Shown here: positions 1 through 9,221 of the stretch, one piece after another
How the letters are laid out: each line of letters begins with the position of its first letter
Position numbering within the stretch: position 1 is the first letter of the stretch
Assembly (NCBI RefSeq): GCF_037414475.1
Contig: NZ_CP147913.1
Location: 6,756,001-6,820,000, forward strand
Origin: Myxococcus stipitatus
GTDB taxonomy: Bacteria; Myxococcota; Myxococcia; Myxococcales; Myxococcaceae
Reading direction: 5' to 3'
DNA: 64,000 bases
Made by a program: the position numbers and the translations under genes
The notes under the pieces: model-generated
The model's database searches: none
What the model saw: only the letters and a program-made list of their open reading frames with translations
Told to the model about the DNA's origin: nothing

Positions 1-738
1 ATCGACCGGTCCTGGAGCCAGGGGACTCGCAGGTTGGCGAAATGCTCGTAGGTGGCCCAGGCGAAGCCGTTGATGAGTGTCAGGACCACCGCGAGCCAGT
101 CGAGTCCCTGGAGGGGATTGAAGGCTCTGAACGGGTCCGGCAGCAGGACCTGCACGTAGAAGAGGCTGACGCCGGTGTTGACGAGGACGATGAGGAGCAG
201 CCAGAGCCCGGGGAAGCGTGACAGCACCACCCACGGGAGGATGAGGGCGGCCCATCCAGCGAACAGTTCGAATGCGTCCGCGCCCGTCTGGTAGGTCTGC
301 CCGTAGACGGCGAGCAACGCCCCGACGAGGACCGACGCGGCGAGCAGGCAGAACTGGCCGGAGAGCTTGTCGCCCAGCCTTCGCGAGCCCAGGGCGGTGC
401 CCGCGATGCCCGTGGCGATGAGGCCCATCTTCGCGAAGCGATGCAGGTCGGCCCAGTTGTACGCGAAGAAGTAGATGATGCCGGACAGCACCAGCATGCC
501 GCCGAGCGCGAGCATCGTGGTGGACAGGAATCGTCGCCAGGCCTCGGCGGGAGGCGTCCCCAGGGCGAGGAACATCGCGCGCTCCCGCGCGGCGGGCGGA
601 AGCGCTCCGGCGGCGAAGAGTTCCCTCAGTCGCTCTGGAGTCGCATCAAGGTCGAGCAGGTCTTTCGGCACGGCTGGCGACTGTACCCAATCGGCGAGGC
701 GGCCGTCGCGCGCGGCGTGTCCTCCGACGAAATCCATC
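1..738 (-). CDS. DUF2157-family multi-spanning membrane protein (3' end outside window)
   Basis: The reading frame is open from an ATG at 738 to the left edge, so about 246 N-terminal residues are visible and the C-terminus is missing. The first ~70 residues are soluble and charged. They are followed by several hydrophobic segments (about residues 72-90, 103-116, 130-145, 160-185 and 215-230). The motif FFAYNWADLHRFAKMGLI near residue 90 is the hallmark of DUF2157 predicted membrane proteins. No enzymatic role is established for the family. The gene diverges from the M14 peptidase, with only about 50 bases between the two starts. Confidence 0.8.
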
Positions 739-787
739 GCGCGGAGCGCCGCTTCCTTGCTTGACTCCGGAGGCCAAGGACACCGCC

Positions 788-2185
788 ATGCGCCACGTCG
801 GACGCCGCCGCTACAGTCGACTCGTTGCCCCGGCTTGTCTCCTCTTCGCGTGGGGCCTCGCCGGCACGGTCCACGCCCACTCCACCATGTCCACCACACC
901 CGCCATCTCCATCCCCTCTCCCCAGGCGCTCGCGGCGCGGTGGGACCAGGTCCATCTGCGGTCGCTCCCACCCGCGCCGCTCGTCCGGCACCCGGACGTG
1001 GAGCAGCACCTGAATGCGCTGAAGGCTCGCGCGCCGGACTTCTTCACGCTGAAGGTCGCGGGCCACTCGGTGGAAGGGCGCGCGCTCTACCACGTCACCC
1101 TGGGCTCGGGGCCGCGCCGCATCCTGCTCTGGTCCCAGATGCACGGCGACGAGCCCACCGCGACCACCGCGCTGCTGGACCTCTTCGAGTACCTCTCGAC
1201 GAACCGCGAGGAGCCCTGGGTCGCACGGCTGCTCTCCCAACTCACGCTGCACGCCGTGCCCATGCTCAACCCCGATGGCGCCGAGCGCTTCCAGCGCCGC
1301 AATGCCCAAGGCATCGATATCAACCGGGATGCACTTGCACTCCAGACACCGGAGGCCCGGACGCTCAAGTCGTTGAGGGATGCCCTGGAGCCCGCCGTCG
1401 GCTTCAACCTGCACAACCAGGGCTGGCGTCATGGCGTGGGAGACACCGGGCGGCCCGCGTCCATCTCCGTGCTCGCCCCCGCGTTCGACCAGGCGCGCGG
1501 TGACAACCCCGGACGCATCCTGGCGAAGAAGGTCTGCGGAGTGATTCGGGACGCGGTGGAGACACTCGCGCCCGGCCAGGTGGGCCGCTACGACGACACC
1601 TTCGAGGCGCGCGCCTTCGGCGACAACATGACACGCTGGGGAACCCCCACGGTCCTCATCGAGACGGGGGCGTGGACATCGTTGCCTCCGGACGAGCCCC
1701 TGGTGCGTCTCAACTTCGTCGCGCTCGCCACCGCGCTGGATTCCCTCGCCAGCGGCCACGCGGAGCAGGCGGACCTGGCGCGCTACGACTCCATCCCGGA
1801 GAACGACAGTTCGGGCATCGTCCACGTGTTGCTCAAGGGCATCGGCATGTTCGGCGCGGACGGCAAGCCCTTCACGGGCGACGTGGGCATCGGCGTCAGC
1901 CGCGCGGTGCGCTCCAAGGGAAGGAAGCTCACCCTGGCGCACGTGGGCCGGATTGAGGAACTCGGAGACCTGCGAGTCCTCGGGGCCATCGAGACCGTGC
2001 AGGGCGCGGGGTTGTTCGTCGTGCCGGCGGCGGGGAAGGGGACGAAGCCGGGGGACACCTACCGGCTCACGCAGCCCGCGCGGCAGGCTTTGTCACTGGG
2101 ACAGCGCGCGGACCTGATGCTGCTGCGCCCCCTGGAGACCGCGGGCACCTTCCGCATCGAGCGCGTCATCCGCTTCGACCCTTGA
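788..2185 (+). CDS. Exported M14-family zinc carboxypeptidase
   Basis: The 465-residue protein has a signal peptide (MRHVGRRRYSRLVAPACLLF, ending near a VHAH junction). This supports the ATG at 788, which has GGAGG upstream, over an earlier in-frame ATG at 761. The M14 zinc site is present: H119 and E122 in QMHGDEPTATTA, and H209 in FNLHNQGW. The NPDGAERFQRR and DINRD segments match the substrate-binding loop, and E292 in VLIETGAW is in the position of the catalytic glutamate. The C-terminal ~130 residues form a separate beta-rich domain. It probably trims peptides, possibly from cell wall, outside the cytoplasm. The exact substrate cannot be read from the sequence. Confidence 0.87.
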   Translation: MRHVGRRRYSRLVAPACLLFAWGLAGTVHAHSTMSTTPAISIPSPQALAARWDQVHLRSLPPAPLVRHPDVEQHLNALKARAPDFFTLKVAGHSVEGRALYHVTLGSGPRRILLWSQMHGDEPTATTALLDLFEYLSTNREEPWVARLLSQLTLHAVPMLNPDGAERFQRRNAQGIDINRDALALQTPEARTLKSLRDALEPAVGFNLHNQGWRHGVGDTGRPASISVLAPAFDQARGDNPGRILAKKVCGVIRDAVETLAPGQVGRYDDTFEARAFGDNMTRWGTPTVLIETGAWTSLPPDEPLVRLNFVALATALDSLASGHAEQADLARYDSIPENDSSGIVHVLLKGIGMFGADGKPFTGDVGIGVSRAVRSKGRKLTLAHVGRIEELGDLRVLGAIETVQGAGLFVVPAAGKGTKPGDTYRLTQPARQALSLGQRADLMLLRPLETAGTFRIERVIRFDP

Positions 2186-2199
2186 GGCACCCCGCGCCG

Positions 2200-3117
2200 T
2201 CAAGGCTTCACCGCGTCGAGCGGCGCCTCCAGGAAGGACTTCAGCTCGGGGAGCACTCGCTCGGGCCGCTCGTGGTGCGGGCTGTGCGCCGCGTCGACGC
2301 GCACGAGCCTCGCGTTCGCGAATCGCCGCTGGGCCTCCTCCGCGAGTGACACGGGCAAGACATCGTCCCGCTCACCCCAGAACAGGAGCACCGGCGCGGT
2401 GACCTGGGCCAGTGCCTCCCGGCGATGAAACACGGGGCCCATCCAAGGCACCAGCGAGTCGAAGGCGCGTGCCGCCTCGTCGCGTCCGCCCGGGATGGAC
2501 ATCAGCTCGTACTCCAGGGCGCCGAGCCGCTGGCCCAGCGGCGTCGGGGCAGGGGGCATCATCCGCGCCCAGGCCCAGGGGCCCAGCGAGCGCGCGAGCC
2601 GCTCGGGGCCCGCGCGGAAGAAGGCTCGGGCCTTGCGCGTCATCTCCGGCCCCAGACCCATGGCGTCCAGCAGCACCAGCCGCTCCACCGGGACGCGGGC
2701 CCTCAGGGCCAGCTCCAACCCCACCAGCCCGCCCAGCGAGTGGCCCACCGCCGACACCGGTCCGGGGGCGTGCTGGGCCAACAGCGCCTCCACCGGCTCC
2801 GTGAAGAAGCGAACCCCCTCCTCGGCCGAGCGGACAGCCCCGTCACCGGGCGAGGACATCCCGAACCCGGGCAGGTCCACGGCCAGCACCCGGTGGGTCC
2901 TCGCCAGGGTCGTCAGGTACGCGAACCACGTCGAGGCCGCTCCGCCACGCCCGTGCAGCAGCAGCACCGTGGGCCCTCGGCCCCCCTCGAGCACCCGGAC
3001 CACCCCCCCGCCCGGAAGCCAGTGCACCGCCGCTTTCACCGAGGGCGCCAGCTGGGCCAGGAGCGAGGACTCCTCGGGCCCCGCCGAGGGGGATTTCGCC
3101 AGGGGAGAGCCCTTCAC
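2200..3117 (-). CDS. Alpha/beta-fold hydrolase
   Basis: A 305-residue alpha/beta hydrolase starting at GTG 3117, with GAGG upstream. The oxyanion-hole motif LLLHGRGGAASTW lies near residue 53. The nucleophile elbow is GHSLGG with Ser127, the acid is in WGERDDVLP (about D251/252) and the histidine is H278 in DAAHSPHHERPE. The full triad suggests an active esterase, lipase or haloperoxidase-like enzyme, but the substrate is unknown. No signal peptide is seen, so it is probably cytoplasmic. It ends 15 bases from the convergent M14 peptidase gene and shows no operon partner. Confidence 0.85.
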   Translation of the reverse strand: MKGSPLAKSPSAGPEESSLLAQLAPSVKAAVHWLPGGGVVRVLEGGRGPTVLLLHGRGGAASTWFAYLTTLARTHRVLAVDLPGFGMSSPGDGAVRSAEEGVRFFTEPVEALLAQHAPGPVSAVGHSLGGLVGLELALRARVPVERLVLLDAMGLGPEMTRKARAFFRAGPERLARSLGPWAWARMMPPAPTPLGQRLGALEYELMSIPGGRDEAARAFDSLVPWMGPVFHRREALAQVTAPVLLFWGERDDVLPVSLAEEAQRRFANARLVRVDAAHSPHHERPERVLPELKSFLEAPLDAVKP

Positions 3118-3243
3118 GGCCGCCTCTCGGAGGGCCCCAGGAGACCCGGGCTGAGACAGGGGGTGGGGGGCGACAGGGGCATGGAGCGCGGTCCTCGGGG
3201 GGCGGGAGCCTCAACTTACTGGAATGCCCCGGCTTCTGTGGTG

Positions 3244-3273
3244 TTGAGCCGGGAGCCCAGTCACCTCTAGGCT
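3244..3273 (+). promoter_or_regulatory. Possible sigma-70-like promoter of the MoxR/Bat operon
   Basis: TTGAGC at 3244-3249 and TAGGCT at 3268-3273 are separated by 18 bases and lie 28 bases upstream of the moxR ATG. The match is partial, and the call rests on position as much as on sequence. Confidence 0.3.
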
Positions 3274-3301
3274 GCCCGCCGCCAGACTTTTCCGAGGCGT
3301 C

Positions 3302-4291
<990 letters not shown>

Positions 4292-4309
4292 CCTTCCGCC
4301 GAGCGCCCC

Positions 4310-5191
4310 GTGCTGCCCAAGGACCTCATCCGCCGCATCCGCAAGCTGGAGATTCGCACCCGCAAGGTGGTCTCCGACATGCTCGCGGGCCAGTACCACT
4401 CGGTCTTCAAGGGCCGGGGCATGGCGTTCTCCGAAGTGCGGCAGTACCAGCCCGGCGATGAGATTCGCATCATCGACTGGAACGTCACCGCGAGGATGAA
4501 CGAGGCCTACGTCAAGGTCTTCACCGAGGAGCGTGAGCTCACGGTGATGCTGCTCGTGGACGTCTCGGCCTCGAAGGAGTTCGGCTCGCGCGAGCGCACC
4601 AAGGCGGAGATCGCCGCCGAGGTCGCCGCGCAGATTGCCTTCAGCGCCATCGCGAACAACGACCGCGTGGGGCTCATCCTGTTCTCGGACCGGGTGGAGA
4701 AGGTGGTGCCGCCGCGCAAGGGCCGCACGCACGTGCTGCGGTTGGTGAGCGACATCCTGACCTTCCAGCCGGTGGGCAAGGGCACGGACCTGTCGGCGGG
4801 CCTGACTTACCTGACGCAGGTGTCGAAGCGGAAGGCCGTCACGTTCCTCGTCTCCGACTTCCAGGCGCAGGGCTTCGAGAAGCCGCTGCGCCTGGTGGGG
4901 CGCAAGCACGACCTGGTCCCCGTCGTGGTGGAGGACCCGCTCGAGGAGGCCTTCCCGCGCCTGGGCCTGGTGGAGATGGAGGACCCGGAAACGGGAGACC
5001 GCTTCGTCGTGGACACCAGCGACCCGGGCGTGCGCGGACGTTTCGCGCGCGCCATGCAGGCCGCGCGTGATGAGCGGCGCAAGCTCTTCAAGAAGCTGGA
5101 GTTGGACCACGTGGAGTTGCGTGCGGGAGATGACCACGGCAAGGCGCTCGCGCAGTTCTTCCGCGCGCGGGCCCGGAGGATGGCGGCATGA
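4310..5191 (+). CDS. DUF58 domain protein (MoxR partner)
   Basis: The 293-residue protein starts at GTG 4310, 18 bases after moxR. The DUF58 signature RIIDWNVTARMNEAYVK lies near residues 54-70. A VWA-like fold follows, with LLVDVSASKEFG in the metal-binding position (DxSxS form). DUF58 proteins are routinely encoded beside MoxR ATPases and are likely clients or adaptors. There is no signal peptide. The 3' end overlaps the next gene by four bases (ATGA), indicating translational coupling. Confidence 0.92.
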   Translation: MLPKDLIRRIRKLEIRTRKVVSDMLAGQYHSVFKGRGMAFSEVRQYQPGDEIRIIDWNVTARMNEAYVKVFTEERELTVMLLVDVSASKEFGSRERTKAEIAAEVAAQIAFSAIANNDRVGLILFSDRVEKVVPPRKGRTHVLRLVSDILTFQPVGKGTDLSAGLTYLTQVSKRKAVTFLVSDFQAQGFEKPLRLVGRKHDLVPVVVEDPLEEAFPRLGLVEMEDPETGDRFVVDTSDPGVRGRFARAMQAARDERRKLFKKLELDHVELRAGDDHGKALAQFFRARARRMAA

Positions 5192-6186
5192 GCCGGTGGA
5201 TGGCCTTGCTCGCGATGGTGGTGTGCGTGGGCGTGCTCCCGTCGAGGGCCCACGCCCAGGCCCAACCTCCCGGCGCGCCCACGCATGAGGTGACGCAGCC
5301 CCTGGACGTCTCGGTTCGCGTGGAGCCGCAGCAGGTCCGGATTGGCGACCCGTTCACCTACCATGTGGTGCTCACCCATCCGAAGGACCACCGCTACGAG
5401 CTGGCGGTGCCCAAGGAGATGGGGGACTTCGAGTTCCTGGACCAGACGCGCCAGCCGCATGAGGGGACGGACTCCTCCACCACGACGTTCGCCATCCGCA
5501 TGTCGGCCTTCGCGCTGGGCAGCGTGGCGGTGCCGGCGCTCGAGTTCGACGTGGAGACGCCGGAAGGGCCGCGCCGCTACTCGCTGCCGGGCCGCACCAT
5601 CGACGTCGCGTCCACGCTGCCCGCGGACGCGGATGGCCAGGGCGCGGACCTGTTCGACATCCAGCCGCCGCAGGAGTTGCCCATCCGTTCGTGGCGGTTG
5701 GTGTTGACGCTGTTGGGTTTGTTGGCCACCGCGGTGCTGGCGTGGCTGCTCATCCGCTGGTGGAAGAACCGCCCCAAGCACGTGGTGGTGGTGCCCCCGT
5801 TGCCGTTGGACGTGCGCACGCGCAAGGCATTGGACACGCTGAAGACGGAGGACCTGCCCGCCCGGGGGCTGGTGAAGGACCACTACTTCCGTCTGTCCGA
5901 AATCATCCGAGGCTACCTGGGGGAGCGCTACGGCTTCGAGGCGCTGGAGTGCACCAGCTCCGAGCTGATGGCCTCGCTGCGCCGCCTGTCACCCCTGGGC
6001 CTTCCTGAAGACAAGCTGATGCGCTTCGTGTCCGAGTCGGACATGGTGAAATACGCCCGGGCGGATGCCTCGCCCGAGAGCTGCCGTGACGCGCTCTTGT
6101 TCGGCTACGAGCTCGTCGAGAAGACCTTCGTTCCGCCCCAGCCGCCTCAAGCTCCCGCCAATGCCGCCGCTCCCCGCGTTCAATAA
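5188..6186 (+). CDS. DUF4381/BatD-like single-span membrane protein
   Basis: A 332-residue protein with a signal peptide (residues 1-24, ending HAQA). An extracytoplasmic beta-domain of about 140 residues resembles the oxygen-tolerance BatD repeat unit (RVEPQQVRIGDPFTYHVVL). One transmembrane helix sits at about 171-191. The cytoplasmic tail (SEIIRGYLGERYGFEALECT) matches the DUF4381 type. It overlaps both neighbours in the Bat operon. Its role is probably to link a periplasmic domain to the VWA proteins that follow, but this is inferred from context. Confidence 0.8.
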   Translation: MSRWMALLAMVVCVGVLPSRAHAQAQPPGAPTHEVTQPLDVSVRVEPQQVRIGDPFTYHVVLTHPKDHRYELAVPKEMGDFEFLDQTRQPHEGTDSSTTTFAIRMSAFALGSVAVPALEFDVETPEGPRRYSLPGRTIDVASTLPADADGQGADLFDIQPPQELPIRSWRLVLTLLGLLATAVLAWLLIRWWKNRPKHVVVVPPLPLDVRTRKALDTLKTEDLPARGLVKDHYFRLSEIIRGYLGERYGFEALECTSSELMASLRRLSPLGLPEDKLMRFVSESDMVKYARADASPESCRDALLFGYELVEKTFVPPQPPQAPANAAAPRVQ

Positions 6187-7171
6187 CCCCGAGGCGCTCT
6201 GGGGACTGCTGCTCGTGCCGCTCCTGTTCGTGCAGGCCTGGCGGGAGCGCCGTGCCCGCGCGCCCCTGCGCTTCTCCGCGGCGAACGTGTTCGCCCGAAG
6301 TGGCAAGGGCCTGCGCACGTACATGCTGCCCCTGTTGCCGCTGCTGCGCGCGGCGGCGGTGACGGCGGCGGTGCTGGCCATCGCCCGGCCCCAGGTGCGC
6401 GACTCGCGCGTGAGGGACTTGTCGGTGGAGGGCATCGACATCGTGGTGGCGTTGGACCTGTCCACGTCGATGGAGGCCGGAGACTTCCGGCCGCAGAACC
6501 GCATGCACGTGGCCAAGGACGTGCTGAGCGAGTTCATCGCCAACCGCGTGAATGACCGCATCGGCCTGGTGGTCTTCGCGGGCGCGGCCTACACGCAGGC
6601 GCCGCTGACGCTGGACTACGGCGTGTTGAAGGAAGTCGTCAAACAGCTGCGCACGCGGGTGCTGGAGGACGGCACCGCGATTGGAGACGCGCTCGCCACG
6701 TCGCTCAACCGCCTGCGTGATTCGGAGGCGAAGAGCCGCGTGGTGGTGTTGATTACGGACGGCGACAACAACGCGGGGAAGATTTCACCCATGGACGCCG
6801 CGAACATGGCGCAGGCGCTCCACGTGCCCGTCTACACCATCCTGGTGGGCAAGGGCGGCAAGGTGCCCTTCCCGCAGGGCACGGACCTGTTCGGCAACAC
6901 CGTGTGGCGCGAGACGGAGATTCCCATCAACCCGGAGCTGATGCAGGACATCGCGGACCGCACGGGAGGGGAGTACTACCGCGCGACGGACCCGGAGGGC
7001 TTGCGGCGAGGACTGCAGAAGGTGCTCGACTCGCTGGAGCGCTCGCGGTTGATGGAAGGGGGCGCCTCCGCGACATACCGCGAGGAGTTCCATCCGTTCC
7101 TGCTGGCCGCGTTCGGCCTGGCCGCGTTGGAGCTGCTCCTGCGCGCCACTTTCCTGAGGGTCTTCCCGTGA
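6161..7171 (+). CDS. batA: BatA-like VWA-domain membrane protein
   Basis: The start was taken at ATG 6161, giving MPPLPAFNNPEALWGL and 336 residues, overlapping the previous gene by 26 bases. Transmembrane helices flank the soluble part: one near the N-terminus (LWGLLLVPLLFV), a second at about residues 57-74 and one at the C-terminus. The central VWA domain carries the metal-ion site DLSTS (D99 to S103), then TYTQ-like and TDGDNN motifs. This is the BatA layout of the Bacteroides aerotolerance operon. The function there is stress or envelope related and the biochemistry is unresolved. Confidence 0.88.
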   Translation: MPPLPAFNNPEALWGLLLVPLLFVQAWRERRARAPLRFSAANVFARSGKGLRTYMLPLLPLLRAAAVTAAVLAIARPQVRDSRVRDLSVEGIDIVVALDLSTSMEAGDFRPQNRMHVAKDVLSEFIANRVNDRIGLVVFAGAAYTQAPLTLDYGVLKEVVKQLRTRVLEDGTAIGDALATSLNRLRDSEAKSRVVVLITDGDNNAGKISPMDAANMAQALHVPVYTILVGKGGKVPFPQGTDLFGNTVWRETEIPINPELMQDIADRTGGEYYRATDPEGLRRGLQKVLDSLERSRLMEGGASATYREEFHPFLLAAFGLAALELLLRATFLRVFP

Positions 7172-8229
7172 TGCAGGTGGACCCCTGGCGCTTCACGGTG
7201 CTTGGTTACCAGGCGGGGCTGGCCCAGCCGGTGTTCCTGGCCATGGTGGCGGTGGGCCTGCTCCTGGGGCTGCTCGCGCTCACGCTGTCCTTGCGGCGAC
7301 GCTCGCGGGTGCGCGCGGTGCTTCATGAGCGGCACGCCGAGCGCTTCACCCCGGGCATCTCAGTATGGCGCCCGGCGACGCAGGGCGGCCTGTATGGATT
7401 GGGGCTGGCGCTGTTCGGCTTCGCGCTGGCGCAGCCTCAGTGTGGCACCAAGAGCGAGCTGACGAAGCGGCGCGGCATCGACGTGGTGGTGGCGCTGGAT
7501 GCGTCCAAGTCCATGCTCGCGCGCGATGTGCAGCCCAGCCGCCTGGAGCGGGCCAAGCTGGAGCTGACCACGCTCCTGGACGAGTTGAAGGGCGACCGCG
7601 TGGGGCTGGTGGTCTTCGCGGGCGATGCGTTCATCCAGTCGCCGCTGACGTCGGACTACGCGGCGGTGAAGTTGTTCCTTCGCGCGGTGGACCCGGAGGT
7701 GATGCCTCAGGGAGGCACCAACGTGGGCGCGGCGCTGCGGCTGTCCAAGCAGGTGCTGGAGAACGCGGACCGGGGCTCGAAGGAGCGCGTGGTGGTGTTG
7801 TTGTCGGACGGCGAGGACCTCTTCGGCGAGGTGGGCGAGGCCACCGACGCGCTGAAGGAGGCGGGTGTGCAGGTGCTCACGGTGGGCGTGGGCTCCGAGT
7901 CCGGCGAGCCCATCCCCGTGTATGACCGGCGCGGCGAGTTCGTGGACTACAAGAAGGACGATGCGGGCGAGACGGTGATTACCCGGTTGGACCGCGCGGG
8001 GCTGATGGCCATCGCGGAGGGCACGGGGGGGGCCTTCTACTTCCAGCCGCGCGGGGTGGCGATGAGCCAGGTGGTGGAGCGCATCGACCAGATGCAGAAG
8101 AGTGAGCTGGAGAGCCGGGTGACGGTCCGCTACGACGAGCGCTTCCAGTCCTACGCCGTGCCCGGGCTGGTGTTGCTCGTGCTGGGGATGATGCTGGTGC
8201 CGTCCTCGCGCCGGAGGCCCTCGTCATGA
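7171..8229 (+). CDS. batB: BatB-like VWA-domain membrane protein
   Basis: Begins at ATG 7171, which shares its A with the stop codon of the preceding gene, and encodes 352 residues. There are two N-terminal transmembrane segments (about 22-41 and 72-88), then a VWA domain with the intact site DASKS starting at D110, and LSDGEDLFGEVG further on. A final helix near the C-terminus (VPGLVLLVLGMMLVP) anchors it. It is paralogous to the adjacent BatA-like protein. Tight overlap with its neighbours suggests the two are made together and probably interact. Confidence 0.88.
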   Translation: MQVDPWRFTVLGYQAGLAQPVFLAMVAVGLLLGLLALTLSLRRRSRVRAVLHERHAERFTPGISVWRPATQGGLYGLGLALFGFALAQPQCGTKSELTKRRGIDVVVALDASKSMLARDVQPSRLERAKLELTTLLDELKGDRVGLVVFAGDAFIQSPLTSDYAAVKLFLRAVDPEVMPQGGTNVGAALRLSKQVLENADRGSKERVVVLLSDGEDLFGEVGEATDALKEAGVQVLTVGVGSESGEPIPVYDRRGEFVDYKKDDAGETVITRLDRAGLMAIAEGTGGAFYFQPRGVAMSQVVERIDQMQKSELESRVTVRYDERFQSYAVPGLVLLVLGMMLVPSSRRRPSS

Positions 8230-9221
8230 GCGTGCGCATCGAGGGAAGCCGCGGCGGTGTCTGGCTGCTGGCGTCGTGGATGTGCCTGCTGCTGCTGCCC
8301 GCGTCGGCGCTGGGCGCGGGACCGTTGGAGCGCGACCATCCGCTGGTGCAGCAGGGCCGTGAGGCGTACCTCGCGGGCCGCTACGAGGACGCGCTGAAGG
8401 CCTTCGACGAGGCAAAGAAGGAACGGCCGCACGACCCCACGGTGGACTTCAACCGGGGCGACGCGCTGGCGAAGCTGGGCCGGGTGAAGGATGCACAGGA
8501 CGTCTTCCGAGGCGTCACGGAGTCCAACCGCCCCGACCTGCGGCAGAAGGCCTGGTACAACCTGGGCAATCTGGCCGCGACGACGGGAGACCGGGTGGAG
8601 GCGCTCAAGTCCTACCGGCGCGCGCTGATGCTCGACCCTCAAGACATCCAGGCCCGTCACAACTACGAGGTGGTGCTGCGCAACGTGCCGCCGCCGCAGA
8701 ACAACACGGCGGATGGTGGCTCGGATGGCGGTGGGGATTCCGGCACGGATGGTGGACGCCCGGACGGTGGTGAGGACGGCGGCACCAAGGCGGACGGTGG
8801 GACACCCGTGGATGGTGGCTCCGACGGAGGGCCGGACGGCGGCGTGGATGGAGGCGCCGACGGTGGCGCGGATGGCGGAGGAGATGGCGGCGCGGACGGG
8901 GGTGGAGATGGCGGCGCGGATGGCGGCGACGGTGGACAGGACGGCCCGCCTCAAAAGGGAGACGGGGGCAGTGATGGGGGCGCGGACGGAGGGGACGAGG
9001 ATGGGAAGGGTGACCCTCGCGACGGCGGGAGTGATGGTGGCTCCGAGTCGGAAGGGGACGCGGACGAGCCTGAGGCGGATGGTGGAACGAGTCCGTCGGA
9101 GCTGGACCGGCAGGATGCGGAGCGTCTGCTGGACGCGATGAAGCAGAACGAGAAGAACCTCCAGTTGTGGCGGTTCCAGCAGAAGAAGAAGCAGAGGAAG
9201 CCCAATGAGAAGGACTGGTAG
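8226..9221 (+). CDS. batC: BatC-like TPR protein with long Asp-Gly-Gly linker
   Basis: A 331-residue protein with a signal peptide (residues 1-27) and two to three TPR repeats (about 37-145, e.g. AWYNLGNLAATTGDRVEALK). A low-complexity linker of about 120 residues follows (about 160-285), dominated by DGG and DGGA units. The C-terminal tail is basic (QKKKQRKPNEKDW). BatC proteins are TPR scaffolds for the VWA Bat proteins. The linker is far longer than a normal BatC linker, is unlike the rest of the protein, and recalls acidic calcium-binding-like repeats. The gene overlaps batB and batD. Confidence 0.82.
   Translation: MSVRIEGSRGGVWLLASWMCLLLLPASALGAGPLERDHPLVQQGREAYLAGRYEDALKAFDEAKKERPHDPTVDFNRGDALAKLGRVKDAQDVFRGVTESNRPDLRQKAWYNLGNLAATTGDRVEALKSYRRALMLDPQDIQARHNYEVVLRNVPPPQNNTADGGSDGGGDSGTDGGRPDGGEDGGTKADGGTPVDGGSDGGPDGGVDGGADGGADGGGDGGADGGGDGGADGGDGGQDGPPQKGDGGSDGGADGGDEDGKGDPRDGGSDGGSESEGDADEPEADGGTSPSELDRQDAERLLDAMKQNEKNLQLWRFQQKKKQRKPNEKDW
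8700..9060 (+). repeat. In-frame GAYGGNGGM-type minisatellite in the batC-like gene
   Basis: Imperfect 6- to 15-base units encoding DGG, DGGA and DGGG run through the linker of the TPR protein. Most unit boundaries keep the reading frame, as expected if the length can change without breaking the gene. Confidence 0.75.

Noticed and set aside
626..1942. Long minus-strand open frame (438 codons) antisense to the M14 peptidase
   Set aside because: High-GC shadow: the product is His/Arg/Glu-rich without domains, while the plus strand encodes a complete peptidase with signal peptide.
8700..9060. Second CRISPR-like repetitive block
   Set aside because: The repeats are codons for Asp-Gly-Gly in the BatC-like gene and have no spacer structure.
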